Shown: positions 38,246 to 46,935 of the stretch, in pieces | How the letters are laid out: each line of letters opens with the position of its first letter | Position numbering within the stretch: the stretch's first letter is position 1 | Source: Labedella endophytica | GTDB taxonomy: Bacteria > Actinomycetota > Actinomycetes > Actinomycetales > Microbacteriaceae | DNA length: 64,000 nucleotides | Assembly (NCBI RefSeq): GCF_003990045.1 | Contig: NZ_RZGZ01000002.1 | Coordinates: 682,001-746,000 of the forward strand | Direction of reading: 5' to 3' | Translations under genes and position numbers: made by a program | Notes under the pieces: generated by a model | The model's input: the letters and a program-made list of their open reading frames with translations, nothing else | Databases searched by the model: none | What the model was told of the DNA's origin: nothing

Positions 38246-39109
38246 ATGGCGCGCTTCGTCGTCGTGCCGCAGTGGCAGGGTTCCGGGTCGGACCGCGCCA
38301 TGCGCGTCGCGACCGGTGCCGCCCGCATCGCCGAGGACCTGCCGCGGGCCGCGACCGAGCACGTCGAGGTGCCGCTCGAGGCCGGGTCGGCGCTCGACAC
38401 GGGCGTCGTGCGCGCCTCCTCCGTGCTGCGCGTGCGCGAGGCCCTCGCCGCGACGCTCGCGCAGGGCGACGGGCCGGCCGTGACGATCGGCGGTGACTGC
38501 GGCGTGGAACTCGCCGCGATCGAGTACGCCGCGTCGCTCCATCCCGACCTCGCCGTGGTGTGGTTCGACGCCCACTCCGACCTCAACGTGCCCGAGGAAT
38601 CGCCGTCCGGTGCGTTCCACGGCATGGTGCTGCGCTCGATCCTCGGCGATGGCCCACCCGCGTTCGCCTCCCGGTCCGCCGTGTCACCCGCGCGCACCGT
38701 GCTCGCCGGCGTGCGCTCGATGGATCCGGGTGAGGAGGCCTTCGCGACGTCATCCGGTGTCGCTGTTCTCCCCGGCACCGAGGCGACGGCCGAGTCCGTG
38801 GTCGCCGCGTTGCGCGCGACGGGCGCCACGAGCGTCTACGTGCACATCGACCTCGACGTGCTCGACCCGGCCGCGGTCACCGCGGTGAACCACCCCGAGC
38901 CGTTCGGGTTGAGCGTCACCCAGCTGCTCGACGCCGTGAAGGCCGTGCGGGCGGAGTTCACGCTCGCGGGCGCCGGCATCATGGAGTTCGCCCCGGCCGA
39001 CGACGGTTCTGGGTCCGGCTCAGGCTCCGGTTCCGGCAGCGATGCGGACACCGGCGCGGGCGACGACCTCACGACGATCCTCCGCCTCATCGGCGCGCTC
39101 AAGCCCTGA
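38246..39109 (+). CDS. Arginase/agmatinase-family protein with altered metal ligand (287 aa)
   Basis: Ureohydrolase fold. Metal motifs: IGGDCGVE (residues 81-88, where arginases have GGDHS), WFDAHSDLN (106-114) and VHIDLDVLDP (199-208). The first His ligand is replaced by Cys85, a substitution I believe recurs in actinobacterial members. Substrate is therefore uncertain: it may be a guanidino compound, a formimino compound, or the site may bind metal differently. A (GS)n run at about residues 254-266 links to the last helix. No amino-acid pathway genes are adjacent. Confidence 0.85.
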   Translation: MARFVVVPQWQGSGSDRAMRVATGAARIAEDLPRAATEHVEVPLEAGSALDTGVVRASSVLRVREALAATLAQGDGPAVTIGGDCGVELAAIEYAASLHPDLAVVWFDAHSDLNVPEESPSGAFHGMVLRSILGDGPPAFASRSAVSPARTVLAGVRSMDPGEEAFATSSGVAVLPGTEATAESVVAALRATGATSVYVHIDLDVLDPAAVTAVNHPEPFGLSVTQLLDAVKAVRAEFTLAGAGIMEFAPADDGSGSGSGSGSGSDADTGAGDDLTTILRLIGALKP

Positions 39110-39140
39110 CGGCGCGGCGCGAGGTGGCGAAACCCGTCAC

Positions 39141-40121
39141 TCAGGAATCCACGTTCAGCTGCCGCAGGATCGTGCTCACGCCGGGCGCCTCCGCGTTGCC
39201 GAGGACGGCGATGGCGATGTCCCGCCGAGGCAGGAACGCCATCAGCGACTGGTAGCCCGGGTTGTCTCCGGGGACGAACCACGCATCATGTTCGCGCACT
39301 CGACCGATGAACGTGCCGAAGCCGTATGCCGTGGCGGATGCGGGCTGATCGGCCGGGTCGGGCGGATCGAGGTCGACGTGTTCGGTCCACAGAAGAGACG
39401 CCAGGCCCGAGTCGATGAGGTCGTCGCTGCGCAGCGCTCGGCTGTAGCGAAGGAGATCGGTCGTCGTCGTCCACAGGTCCCCGGTTCCGGGCAGGTGAGT
39501 GAAGCCCTCCTCGACCTCGATGTACCGGCCGCCCCGCCGGCCGACGGCGACGTCCGTCTCGCCGATCGGGAACCGACCCGACGTGGTGTCGCGCATCCCC
39601 GCACGTGAGAAGACGAGTTCCTCCGCGACCTCGCCGTACGGCCTACCCGTAGCCGCCTCGACGACGAGAGCGACGACGACGAAACCCGGGCCGCTGTAGC
39701 GCCAGCCGTCTCCCGGCTCGGACACCAGCTGTGCCTCGCCGATCAGCTCGACCAACGCGTCGCGTCCCGGCGGGGTCTCCAAGAGCGGGGGCAGACCGGG
39801 GATGTCGCCCCAGTGGCCGATCCCCGAGCTGTGGCTCAGAAGCTGACGCAGCATGATCGGCTGCAGCCGAGCCGGCAACCCCGTCAGCCACTGACCGATG
39901 GGCCCGTCGAGCTCCAGGATGCCGCGGTGCACGAGCGAGAGGGTGACGACCGACATGACCTGCTTGCTGATCGAGCCGGCCTGGAACCGGGATCGAGCTG
40001 AGCACGCCGGCGATCCCGGGCCGGCCGTCGTCCCGACCGACACCTCCTCGATCACCTCGCCGCCGCGCATCACGAGAGCCGATCCGGACCACGACTCCGG
40101 CGGTGTGTCAGCGATCGTCAT
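39141..40121 (-). CDS. Serine hydrolase, class C beta-lactamase-like fold (326 aa)
   Basis: Penicillin-binding-protein-like hydrolase. Active site S50-I-S-K53 (SxxK) and a YSG at about Tyr141 in place of Tyr-Ser/Ala-Asn. The third, HxG-like motif is probably in the C-terminal GFGTFIGRVREHDAW region. No signal peptide is visible, so a cytoplasmic esterase or peptidase role is more likely than antibiotic resistance. It is convergent with the arginase gene and divergent from the P-loop gene. Confidence 0.87.
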   Translation of the reverse strand: MTIADTPPESWSGSALVMRGGEVIEEVSVGTTAGPGSPACSARSRFQAGSISKQVMSVVTLSLVHRGILELDGPIGQWLTGLPARLQPIMLRQLLSHSSGIGHWGDIPGLPPLLETPPGRDALVELIGEAQLVSEPGDGWRYSGPGFVVVALVVEAATGRPYGEVAEELVFSRAGMRDTTSGRFPIGETDVAVGRRGGRYIEVEEGFTHLPGTGDLWTTTTDLLRYSRALRSDDLIDSGLASLLWTEHVDLDPPDPADQPASATAYGFGTFIGRVREHDAWFVPGDNPGYQSLMAFLPRRDIAIAVLGNAEAPGVSTILRQLNVDS

Positions 40122-40185
40122 CCGGCAACGCTATCGGGCCTCTCCGACGGTGCCCTCTCGAGTGCCCGACGGACATACTGGATCG

Positions 40186-40701
40186 ATGACTTCGAGCGTG
40201 TTCCTCAACGGCACCGTCGGCGTGGGCAAGACGACGACGTCCGCCGCCCTCGGCGATCTCCTGACCGCCCGACAGGTGCCCCACGCCGTCATCGACCTCG
40301 ACGAGACCCGCCGGATGTGGCCGAGCCCTGCGGATGACGGGTTCCACTTCGCGCTGTCGATGCGGAACCTCGCCGCGCTGACGGAGAACTACCGGGCGGC
40401 GGGAGCGCAGCGACTCGTGCTCGCCGGGGTGGTCGAGTCGCGCGACGACGTGACGGCCGTCGAGCGCGCGATCGGGGGCACGATCAGCGTCGTCCGACTC
40501 GTCGCGCCGGGGGACGTCGTCGACGCACGGCTCCGCGGACGCCATGTCCACGACACCGACGGTCTGACCTGGAGCCTCGCCCGCCGCGGCGAGCTGCACG
40601 CGATCCTCGACGCCGCCGGTATCGAGGACCACGTCGTCGTCTCGGACGGCCGCCCACCCGCCGCTCTGGCCGACGAGATTGCCACCCGCCTCGGCTGGTG
40701 A
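40186..40701 (+). CDS. Small P-loop kinase-like protein (171 aa)
   Basis: Walker A NGTVGVGKTTT at residues 8-18, then AVIDLDETRRMWPSP (a substrate-contact region as in adenylylsulfate/gluconate-type kinases) and a LID-like arginine segment VDARLRGRHVHDTDGL. Length and pattern fit the AAA_33/zeta-like kinase group, which phosphorylates small molecules or nucleotides. Substrate unknown. It starts 64 bp from the divergent hydrolase gene. Confidence 0.82.
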   Translation: MTSSVFLNGTVGVGKTTTSAALGDLLTARQVPHAVIDLDETRRMWPSPADDGFHFALSMRNLAALTENYRAAGAQRLVLAGVVESRDDVTAVERAIGGTISVVRLVAPGDVVDARLRGRHVHDTDGLTWSLARRGELHAILDAAGIEDHVVVSDGRPPAALADEIATRLGW

Positions 40702-41036
40702 ACGGTGTCCGGTCCCCAGCGCGCCACTGCCCCTCGCTCATCCCTCGGCCCCCGACCCTCGCACCGTCCCTCGATCGTCGCCACGTAGCCCTCTTGCGCG
40801 CATTCATGTCGCCCGGATGGCCGAAAACCGCGCAAATGGGCTACCGAGAGGACCGTGAGAGGCGGCGGGACGGCGGGCGCGGGGCGGGTGCGTCGGCGAC
40901 GGACGACGGACGACGGGTGCCGCGGCGCGAGGCGGCAGGGGGCGGCACGCCGCGACGCGCGGCGGCTCACACAGCGGCGCGGGCCGCACGGGCACAACCG
41001 GGTGCGGCTGTCGGCAGCAGCGAGCACAATGGGGCT
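40702..41036. other. 335-bp intergenic region with an inverted repeat
   Basis: No gene is seen. An imperfect inverted repeat has arms GTAGCCCTCTTGCGCG (40785-40800) and CGCGCAAATGGGCTAC (40829-40844), 14 of 16 bases complementary, around a 28-nt centre. The remainder (40855-40990) is a G/C-only low-complexity stretch rich in CGG and GACG. The crotonase gene starts at the end with a modest upstream context. Confidence 0.55.
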
Positions 41037-41822
41037 ATGGCAGAGCAGCTCATCCTCACCGAACGGCGGGGGCACGTCCTCCTCATCGGCCTGAATCGCC
41101 CCGACAAACGCAACGCCGCGACGTTCGACATGCTGCGCGACCTCGCCGCCGCCTACGGCGAGCTCGACGACGATCCGGAGCTGCGCGTCGGCGTGGTGTG
41201 GGCGGTCGGCGATCACTTCACCGGCGGCCTCGATCTTGCGGACATCGGACCGCGGCTCGGCTCCGACGGCCTCGACTTCGTGCCGGATGGCGGGATCCAC
41301 CCCTGGCAGGTGGACGGCCGCAGCCTCACGAAACCCGTCGTCATGGCCGCCCAGGGCACGTGCTTCACACTCGGAATCGAGCTCGCCCTCGCGAGCGACA
41401 TCGTCGTGGCCGCGACGGACACGCGCTTCGCGCAGCTCGAGGTGTCGCGCGGCATCCTCCCCTTCGGCGGCGCGACCATCCGCTTCCCCCGCGCGGCCGG
41501 CTGGGGCAACGCGATGCGCTGGATCCTCACCGGTGACACGTTCGACGCCACGGAGGCCCACCGCATCGGACTCGTCCAGGAACTCACCGAACCGGGGAAA
41601 CAGCTCGACCGGGCCCTCGAACTCGCCGAGCGGATCGCCGCCCAGGCTCCGCTCGCCGTGCAGGCCTCGCTCGCCAATGCCCGCACGGCGTTCCGCGAGG
41701 GTGACGCAGCGGCGGAGGCCGGGCTGGGGCCGGCGCTCGCGTCGTTGGCTGCGAGCGAGGACGCGGCGATCGGCATGAAAGCCTTCGCGACGCGCACGAC
41801 CCCGGAGTTCGTCGGCCGCTGA
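41037..41822 (+). CDS. Crotonase/enoyl-CoA hydratase-family protein (261 aa)
   Basis: Enoyl-CoA hydratase/isomerase fold with LIGLNRPDKRNAATFDML at the N-terminus, the first oxyanion-hole segment VGDHFTGGLDLADI, the second QGTCFTLGIELALASDIVVA, and the trimerisation helices at the C-terminus. Hydratase glutamates expected in the second motif region are not both present (GIELALASD then EVSRGILPFGG), so whether it hydrates, isomerises or hydrolyses a CoA ester is open. ATG 41037 marks where homology starts. Confidence 0.9.
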   Translation: MAEQLILTERRGHVLLIGLNRPDKRNAATFDMLRDLAAAYGELDDDPELRVGVVWAVGDHFTGGLDLADIGPRLGSDGLDFVPDGGIHPWQVDGRSLTKPVVMAAQGTCFTLGIELALASDIVVAATDTRFAQLEVSRGILPFGGATIRFPRAAGWGNAMRWILTGDTFDATEAHRIGLVQELTEPGKQLDRALELAERIAAQAPLAVQASLANARTAFREGDAAAEAGLGPALASLAASEDAAIGMKAFATRTTPEFVGR

Positions 41823-42022
41823 CCGGGCCGGACGCCGAGCCCGGGCACCGCGTCCATCCGACACCGACCTCGTCGACCTCCCAGCGACCACACGACATCC
41901 ACGGAACGGCACCCCGCCGAACGACACCCGCAGCACCCCGCACCACGAACGACACCGCACGATCACTACCCCGCACGACGGACAGCACACAAGCCGCACC
42001 ACCAGCCCAGACAGGAGTCGCC

Positions 42023-43498
42023 ATGACCGACACCACCGCAGGACCCACAGACACCACCTCCGACACCGACACGTGGGACCTCATCGTCATCGGCGCCGGC
42101 GCCGTCGGCGAGAACGTCGCCGACTACGCCACGAAGGGCGGCCTGCGCGTCGCGATCGTGGAGGCCGAGCTCGTGGGCGGAGAGTGCTCCTACTGGGCGT
42201 GCATGCCGTCGAAGGCGCTCCTGCGTTCATCGACCGTGCTGCTCGCCGCGCAGCGCGTGGCCGGCGCGAGCGCCGCGGTGACGGGCGAGCTCGACGTGGC
42301 CGCGGTGCTCGAGCGCCGCACGAGCTTCACGAGCGAGTGGAACGACGCGAGCCAGGTGGAGTGGTTGCAGGGCGCAGGCATCGATCTCGTTCGCGGATGG
42401 GGCCGCATCGTCGGCGACCGCCGGGTCGACGTGACCCAGGCCGACGGCACCGTCCGCCACCTCACGGCCACGCATGCCGTGGCCGTCTGCACCGGATCCG
42501 TACCCACGATGCCGCCCATCGACGGTCTCGCCGAGGCGAAGCCGTGGACGAGCCGCGAGGCCACGAGCGTCACCGAGATGCCGGGATCCGTCGCGATCGT
42601 GGGCGGCGGCGTGGTCGCCTCCGAGCTCGCCACGATCTACCGCTCCCTCGGCTCCGAGGTCACCGTCATCATCCGCAGCCGCCTCCTCGGCACCCTCGAG
42701 GACATCGCGTCCGAGGCGGTGCAGTCGAGCCTTACAGAGTCGGGCGTGCGCTTCGTCACCGGCTCCCCGTCGAGCGTGACCCGCGGTGACGACGGCCGCG
42801 TGACCATCGCGCTCGGCGAGGACGACGCCCCGATCGAGGCGGACGAGATCATCATCGCGACGGGTCGCCACCCCGCCACGAGCGACATCGGCCTCGAGGA
42901 CGTCGGCGTCACCCCGAAGGACCTGCACGTCGACGACTCGATGCGCGTCTCGGGCGTGCACGGCGACTGGCTGTACGCGGTCGGCGACATCAACGGTCGC
43001 GCGCTGCTGACCCACCAGGGCAAGTACCAGGCGCGCGCCGCGGGACTCGCGATCGCCGCCCGTGCCGCCGGAACGCTCTCGTCGGCACCCTCCGCCCGTC
43101 CGGAGCCGTGGAGCGACTACGCCGCGACCGCGGACCACGAGCACGTACCCTCGGTGGTGTTCACCGAGCCCGAGGTGGCGACGGTCGGACTCACCTCCAC
43201 GGCCGCGACCGAGGCCGGCTACCCCGTGCGCGTCGTCGACTACGACCTCGGCGCCATCGCGGGCTCCGCCGTGCACGCCGACGGTTACACGGGCGCCGTC
43301 CGGGCCGTCATCGACACCGAGCGCCGCATCATCCTCGGCATGACCTTCGTGGGCCAGGACGTCTCCGAGATGCTGCACGCCGCGACGATCGCCGTCGTGG
43401 GCGAGGTGACCCTCGAGAAGCTCTGGCACGCGGTGCCCGCCTACCCCACGATGAACGAGGTCTGGCTGCGCCTGCTCGAGACGGAGCGGTACTCCTAG
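42023..43498 (+). CDS. Flavin disulfide reductase, mercuric/lipoamide-reductase-like (491 aa)
   Basis: Pyridine-nucleotide-disulfide oxidoreductase of class I. FAD motif [13 protein letters not shown], redox pair Cys-x4-Cys in [19 protein letters not shown](P)-binding [22 protein letters not shown], second FAD motif [19 protein letters not shown], and a C-terminal dimer domain with [13 protein letters not shown]. The usual His-Glu base near the C-terminus is not retained ([20 protein letters not shown] has HAVPAYPT-xNE). Its substrate may be a low-molecular-weight thiol or a metal. The stop is immediately followed by the start of the next gene. Confidence 0.92.
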   Translation: MTDTTAGPTDTTSDTDTWDLIVIGAGAVGENVADYATKGGLRVAIVEAELVGGECSYWACMPSKALLRSSTVLLAAQRVAGASAAVTGELDVAAVLERRTSFTSEWNDASQVEWLQGAGIDLVRGWGRIVGDRRVDVTQADGTVRHLTATHAVAVCTGSVPTMPPIDGLAEAKPWTSREATSVTEMPGSVAIVGGGVVASELATIYRSLGSEVTVIIRSRLLGTLEDIASEAVQSSLTESGVRFVTGSPSSVTRGDDGRVTIALGEDDAPIEADEIIIATGRHPATSDIGLEDVGVTPKDLHVDDSMRVSGVHGDWLYAVGDINGRALLTHQGKYQARAAGLAIAARAAGTLSSAPSARPEPWSDYAATADHEHVPSVVFTEPEVATVGLTSTAATEAGYPVRVVDYDLGAIAGSAVHADGYTGAVRAVIDTERRIILGMTFVGQDVSEMLHAATIAVVGEVTLEKLWHAVPAYPTMNEVWLRLLETERYS

Positions 43499-43897
43499 AT
43501 GTCCCTCTTCCTCGATTCACCCGTGAGCCGCGCGGGGTACTACTTCGCCACCGCCGTGGGGCTCACGTGGGGGTTCGTCTGCTCCACCGGGAAGGTCGAG
43601 CGCCGCAACGGCCTCTGGGTCTTCACCGGGATGCCGAAGCGGGCCTTCGGCCGCGGTGGGTCGTGCGTTGGCGGGTGCTACCTGACCGACTCGAACGTGT
43701 CGGACGACATCCTCGAGCACGAGGCCGTGCACAAGCGGCAGTGGCAGCGCTACGGCATGCTCTTCCCCCTCCTGTACGGCCTGGCCGGGCGCGATCCGCT
43801 CAAGAACCGCTTCGAGATCGAGGCGGGTCTCGAGAAGGGCGGGTACCTCCGGCGGAGGCGCCGCCCTCGGAAGACGACGCGGCCGGCGTCGTCTTGA
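43499..43897 (+). CDS. Small HExxH-motif protein, often labelled Fe-S oxidoreductase (132 aa)
   Basis: Begins LFLDSPVSRAGYYFATAVGLTWGFV and carries HEAVHKRQWQRYG near residues 80-92, a zincin-like HExxH. KNRFEIEAGLEKGGYLRR follows, with a glutamate that could be a third ligand, and two cysteines stand in GGSCVGGCYLTDS. Similar proteins in Microbacteriaceae are, as I recall, carried as Fe-S oxidoreductase although no iron-sulfur motif is present here. A minimal metalloprotease is a better reading. Its ATG directly follows the TAG of the flavin reductase, implying co-translation. Confidence 0.75.
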   Translation: MSLFLDSPVSRAGYYFATAVGLTWGFVCSTGKVERRNGLWVFTGMPKRAFGRGGSCVGGCYLTDSNVSDDILEHEAVHKRQWQRYGMLFPLLYGLAGRDPLKNRFEIEAGLEKGGYLRRRRRPRKTTRPASS

Positions 43898-43974
43898 TGT
43901 GATCCCTCACACCCGCGGAGGGACGGCTGTTTTACGGCCTGAATGATTAACGAGAATTACACATGGGGCCGTGC

Positions 43975-44000
43975 AGGGTACCCCCCGTTCCGGGTACCCT
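43975..44000. other. Hairpin of paired GGTACC palindromes
   Basis: Arms AGGGTACCC (43975-43983) and GGGTACCCT (43992-44000) are 9-bp inverted repeats, each itself palindromic (GGGTACCC), with an 8-nt loop. It lies 57 bp ahead of the DUF1023 gene and 78 bp after the HEAVH gene. It lacks a T-run and may be an operator. Confidence 0.5.
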
Positions 44001-44056
44001 CAGAGAGACGGCTCCGCGCGCGGGATTCCCCCCAGCCCGCGCGGTGAGGGCCAGCT

Positions 44057-45655
44057 GTGAGCCGACGGCGGGAGCCGGCCATGCAATCGATCGACGTCGC
44101 CCTGCGCCGAAATGCCAGCGACGTCTTCGGAGTACCCGGAATCGGTTCGGCCGGCGCGTTCATCGCCGCGCACGTCACCCTGCCCGCGGCGACGGGCCTT
44201 GTCGAGCGCATTCGCGTCTTCCTCGTCCGCCGCGTCCCGCTCCTGCTCGCCCTCGTGCTCATCGTGCAGCTCCTCGGCGGTGTGCTCGCCGATCCGACCC
44301 GCGCCATCGCGCCCGTCATGTCCACGGCCGCGACCGTCGCCGGGGCGGTCACATCGGGCGCCGCCACGGCGAGCGCTGCCGCCGCGAGCATCCGGGCGAG
44401 CGTGAGCGTCGCCGCCGGCTCCGCCGCCCTGCAGTCCATCGCCGTGGCCGCGCACGTCGACCCCGCGGAACGCGACGCCGCGTTCGTGCTGCTCGACTCC
44501 ACCCGCGTGACGCCCGCCGTGGCCGGCAACCCCCGCGCCGTCGACCGCATTCTCGACGCCGCCCTGCCAGCCACCCGCGTCGCCGCCTGGTGGAGCACCC
44601 TCACGGTGGCGCAGCGGACGGACCTCGCCGCCGCCTCCCCCACCCTCGTCGGCAACCTCGACGGCGTGCCGCTCGACGACCGGATCGCCGCGAATCGCGA
44701 AGCGGCGGCGCGCGCCCTCGCGGCCTACCCCCGGAACGGCTCCGACCTCGCGAGCGTCGAGGCCTCCTACCTCGCCCGCGTGGCCTCCGGCGCCGTCTCG
44801 CTCTACGCCTTCGATGTGGCCCGCGACGCGATCGTCGAGATCATCGGCGACGCCGTCGCCGCCACCCGCGCCCTCGTGTTCACGCCCGGCACCACCGCAT
44901 CGCTCTCCGACTTCTACGGCGGCTCGATGCAGTCGCTCGCCTCGTGGGAGGTGGAGCACGCCGCCGCCTCCGACCCCACCGTGGCCTTCGTCTACAAGAT
45001 CGGCTCGTTCCCGCAGTGGTCGATCACCGACGGGCCGCTCGACAACCAGCGGTCGATCGAGCTCGGCGTGCTCTTCGACCGCTTCAACGACGGCCTCGAC
45101 ACCACCGTGGTGGGAGCCCTCGCGCGCACGTCCGTCGAGCACAGCTTCGGTTCGAGCATCGGAGGGGTCGCCGAGACCCTCGGCACGCACTTCGCCACGC
45201 GCATCGTGCTCGGCGGCGTCGGCATGCTCGCGGGCTGGCAGCCCTCGACGACCACGCGCTACGTCGCCTACGTGGCCGGCAACGACGTGACCCGCTACAT
45301 CTACGGACTCGCCGCCGGCGACGACGTGGGCTACGCCGTCGCGCCGTCCGCGGTCCACGGATTCGAGCAGAAGGACCCGCAGCTGCAGTCCGACGCGTGG
45401 TACCTGCCGCTGCGCCTCATCGGCAGCATCGTCGGCCCGGCCATCGAGGTGGCGCAGGGATTCATCAACCACAACCGTGTGGCCTCGGCCGACGACAACG
45501 GGTCCGTGCTCGCGAGCATCCTCTCCGATGTGGCGTCGGCCGGTGAGATCATCGGGGACTCGATCTCGTCGAGCGGCGACGTGCCCGAGACCCCGGCGGC
45601 ACCGCACCTCGAACTCCTCGTCCTCTCCGCCCGCGAGATGCGCGCCGAGCAGTAG
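44057..45655 (+). CDS. DUF1023-type alpha/beta hydrolase (532 aa)
   Basis: Large actinobacterial protein with a hydrophobic segment near residues 55-80 (RRVPLLLALVLIVQLLGGVLA), an Ala-rich helical region, and a C-terminal alpha/beta hydrolase domain. The nucleophile elbow reads VEHSFGSSIGG (canonical GHSYGS, here with Glu before His), preceded by FTPGTTASLSDF and the strand VAFVYKIGSFPQWS. Members are often cell-envelope associated, with unknown substrates. GTG 44057 is used; an ATG eight codons on is an alternative. It is monocistronic. Confidence 0.85.
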   Translation: MSRRREPAMQSIDVALRRNASDVFGVPGIGSAGAFIAAHVTLPAATGLVERIRVFLVRRVPLLLALVLIVQLLGGVLADPTRAIAPVMSTAATVAGAVTSGAATASAAAASIRASVSVAAGSAALQSIAVAAHVDPAERDAAFVLLDSTRVTPAVAGNPRAVDRILDAALPATRVAAWWSTLTVAQRTDLAAASPTLVGNLDGVPLDDRIAANREAAARALAAYPRNGSDLASVEASYLARVASGAVSLYAFDVARDAIVEIIGDAVAATRALVFTPGTTASLSDFYGGSMQSLASWEVEHAAASDPTVAFVYKIGSFPQWSITDGPLDNQRSIELGVLFDRFNDGLDTTVVGALARTSVEHSFGSSIGGVAETLGTHFATRIVLGGVGMLAGWQPSTTTRYVAYVAGNDVTRYIYGLAAGDDVGYAVAPSAVHGFEQKDPQLQSDAWYLPLRLIGSIVGPAIEVAQGFINHNRVASADDNGSVLASILSDVASAGEIIGDSISSSGDVPETPAAPHLELLVLSAREMRAEQ

Positions 45656-45744
45656 AGCCAGAGCTCAGGACAGGCGGTACGCGGTCCGGCAGCTCAGTGC
45701 CGGACGCGAGTTCAGTTCGAACGCGCATCAGGACCGAGCGCGAC

Positions 45745-46230
45745 TCAGGACAGGTGGTACGCGGCGGGGGCCGTGACGCGAGCGGCGTCGACCCCGAGGT
45801 CGTGCACGAGGTGCTCGAACGCGGGCGCGACACCGCGGTAGTCGCCGCCGAGCCACACCTCGACGCGCACGTCCGGGGTCGTGTCCGCGTCGACGGTCGG
45901 CTGGCACAGCATCTCGTCGGCCCAGGCCGTGACCGCGCGGGCCAGGGCCACGCCGCGACCGCACGCGCCACCGGTGCCGGGCGCACCCGAGCGGGCGGAA
46001 CGCGGCAGCCAGGTGACGGTCATGCGGGACGGGACGGGGAGGAAGCCGATGTCGTCGATCGAGGCGACCTCGATGAAGACGCGCCCACTCGCGCAGAGCG
46101 GAAGGGTCGCGACCATGGCCTCGAGTTCCGCAGTCGCTGACTCGTCGCACGCGAGCAGGAACGGGGCGAGACGGCGGCTCTCGGCTGCGGAGGAGCGGCG
46201 CCGGAAGGTCTCGCGCGAAGTGGTCGACAT
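45745..46230 (-). CDS. Stand-alone SIP (siderophore-interacting) domain protein (161 aa)
   Basis: Corresponds to the C-terminal NADPH-binding half of siderophore-interacting ferric reductases: FLLACDESATAELEAMVATLP (the GDETALPAI-like motif), RVFIEVASIDDIGFL, VTWLPRS, and VWLGGDYRG near the end. The N-terminal FAD domain is missing, so it may work with a separate flavin protein, or bind nucleotide only. The gene is preceded by a DtxR/IdeR-like palindrome, indicating iron-dependent control. Confidence 0.85.
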   Translation of the reverse strand: MSTTSRETFRRRSSAAESRRLAPFLLACDESATAELEAMVATLPLCASGRVFIEVASIDDIGFLPVPSRMTVTWLPRSARSGAPGTGGACGRGVALARAVTAWADEMLCQPTVDADTTPDVRVEVWLGGDYRGVAPAFEHLVHDLGVDAARVTAPAAYHLS

Positions 46231-46242
46231 AACACCCTCAGT

Positions 46243-46261
46243 ATAGGCATGCCTTACCTCA
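46243..46261 (-). promoter_or_regulatory. Probable DtxR/IdeR iron box
   Basis: On the minus strand reads TGAGGTAAGGCATGCCTAT, matching the iron-box consensus TTAGGTTAGGCTAACCTAA at 13 of 19 positions, including the half AGGT-AGGC and the closing CCTA. It ends 13 bp upstream of the SIP gene start, so a bound regulator would cover the transcription or translation start. The core AGGCATGCCT is a perfect palindrome. Confidence 0.6.
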
Positions 46262-46315
46262 CAGGGGGACGCTGTCCGGCTCTTTCGCAGACGTCATTGC
46301 CGTTCGACGGGACGG

Positions 46316-46780
46316 TCAGTCGTCGGCGGGCTCCGTGGCGTAGCGGCCCGTGATCGCGACGCGGTTGAAGGCGTTGATCGCGACCCCGATCCACGCCACG
46401 GCCGCGTATTCGTCCACCGAGAGGAAGTCGAGAACGTCGCGGTAGGCGTGCTCCGAGAGTCCGCCGTCGCGGATGAGTGTGATGGACTCCACAAGGGTGA
46501 GCGCGGCACGCTCACGCTCGTCGTAGATCCCGGACTCGCGCCAGGCGGGCAGCATCGCGAGGCGCTCCGGCGACTCCCCCGCGTCGATCAGCCGCTTCGT
46601 GTGCACGCGGATGCAGAACGCGCAGCCGTTGAGCTGCGAGGCGTGCAGCTGCACGAGCTCCGCGGTGGCGAGCGGCACGCCCGCCTCCTTCGCGACCTTC
46701 GCGACCTCCGACGAGAAGGCGGCGAGCTTCTCGTACACGCTCGGCACGGTGCGGGACAGGTGGATGCGTTCGTCGTCCAT
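46316..46780 (-). CDS. Carboxymuconolactone decarboxylase/AhpD-like protein (154 aa)
   Basis: All-helical CMD-family protein with the AhpD peroxidase-type active site Cys53-x2-Cys56-x3-His60 (NGCAFCIRVH), preceded by ELVQLHASQL. Such proteins reduce hydroperoxides or disulfides. ATG 46780 starts MDDERIHLSRTVPSVYEKL; an upstream frame from 46849 does not look coding. It is divergent from the alpha/beta hydrolase gene 155 bp away. Confidence 0.92.
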   Translation of the reverse strand: MDDERIHLSRTVPSVYEKLAAFSSEVAKVAKEAGVPLATAELVQLHASQLNGCAFCIRVHTKRLIDAGESPERLAMLPAWRESGIYDERERAALTLVESITLIRDGGLSEHAYRDVLDFLSVDEYAAVAWIGVAINAFNRVAITGRYATEPADD

Positions 46781-46935
46781 GCCTCCATCATGGGCCCTCG
46801 CGTGCCGCCTCCCCAGGGCGTTGCGCGGGCGAACGCAGCAGTCCGTCATCGATCGTCACGATGTGGTTGCGGGCGGACGTCCGGCGTGGCGAATGGAGGA
46901 GACTGTACCGAGTACGAAAACGCAAGGAGAACGAG

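Noticed and set aside
39141-40121. Antibiotic-resistance beta-lactamase
   Set aside because: There is no signal peptide, and the second motif is YSG rather than YAN/YSN; a general serine hydrolase is the safer call.
41823-42022. Small gene in the CACGAC-rich 200-bp gap before the flavin reductase
   Set aside because: No start with a ribosome-binding site and no frame bias; the stretch is only of skewed composition.
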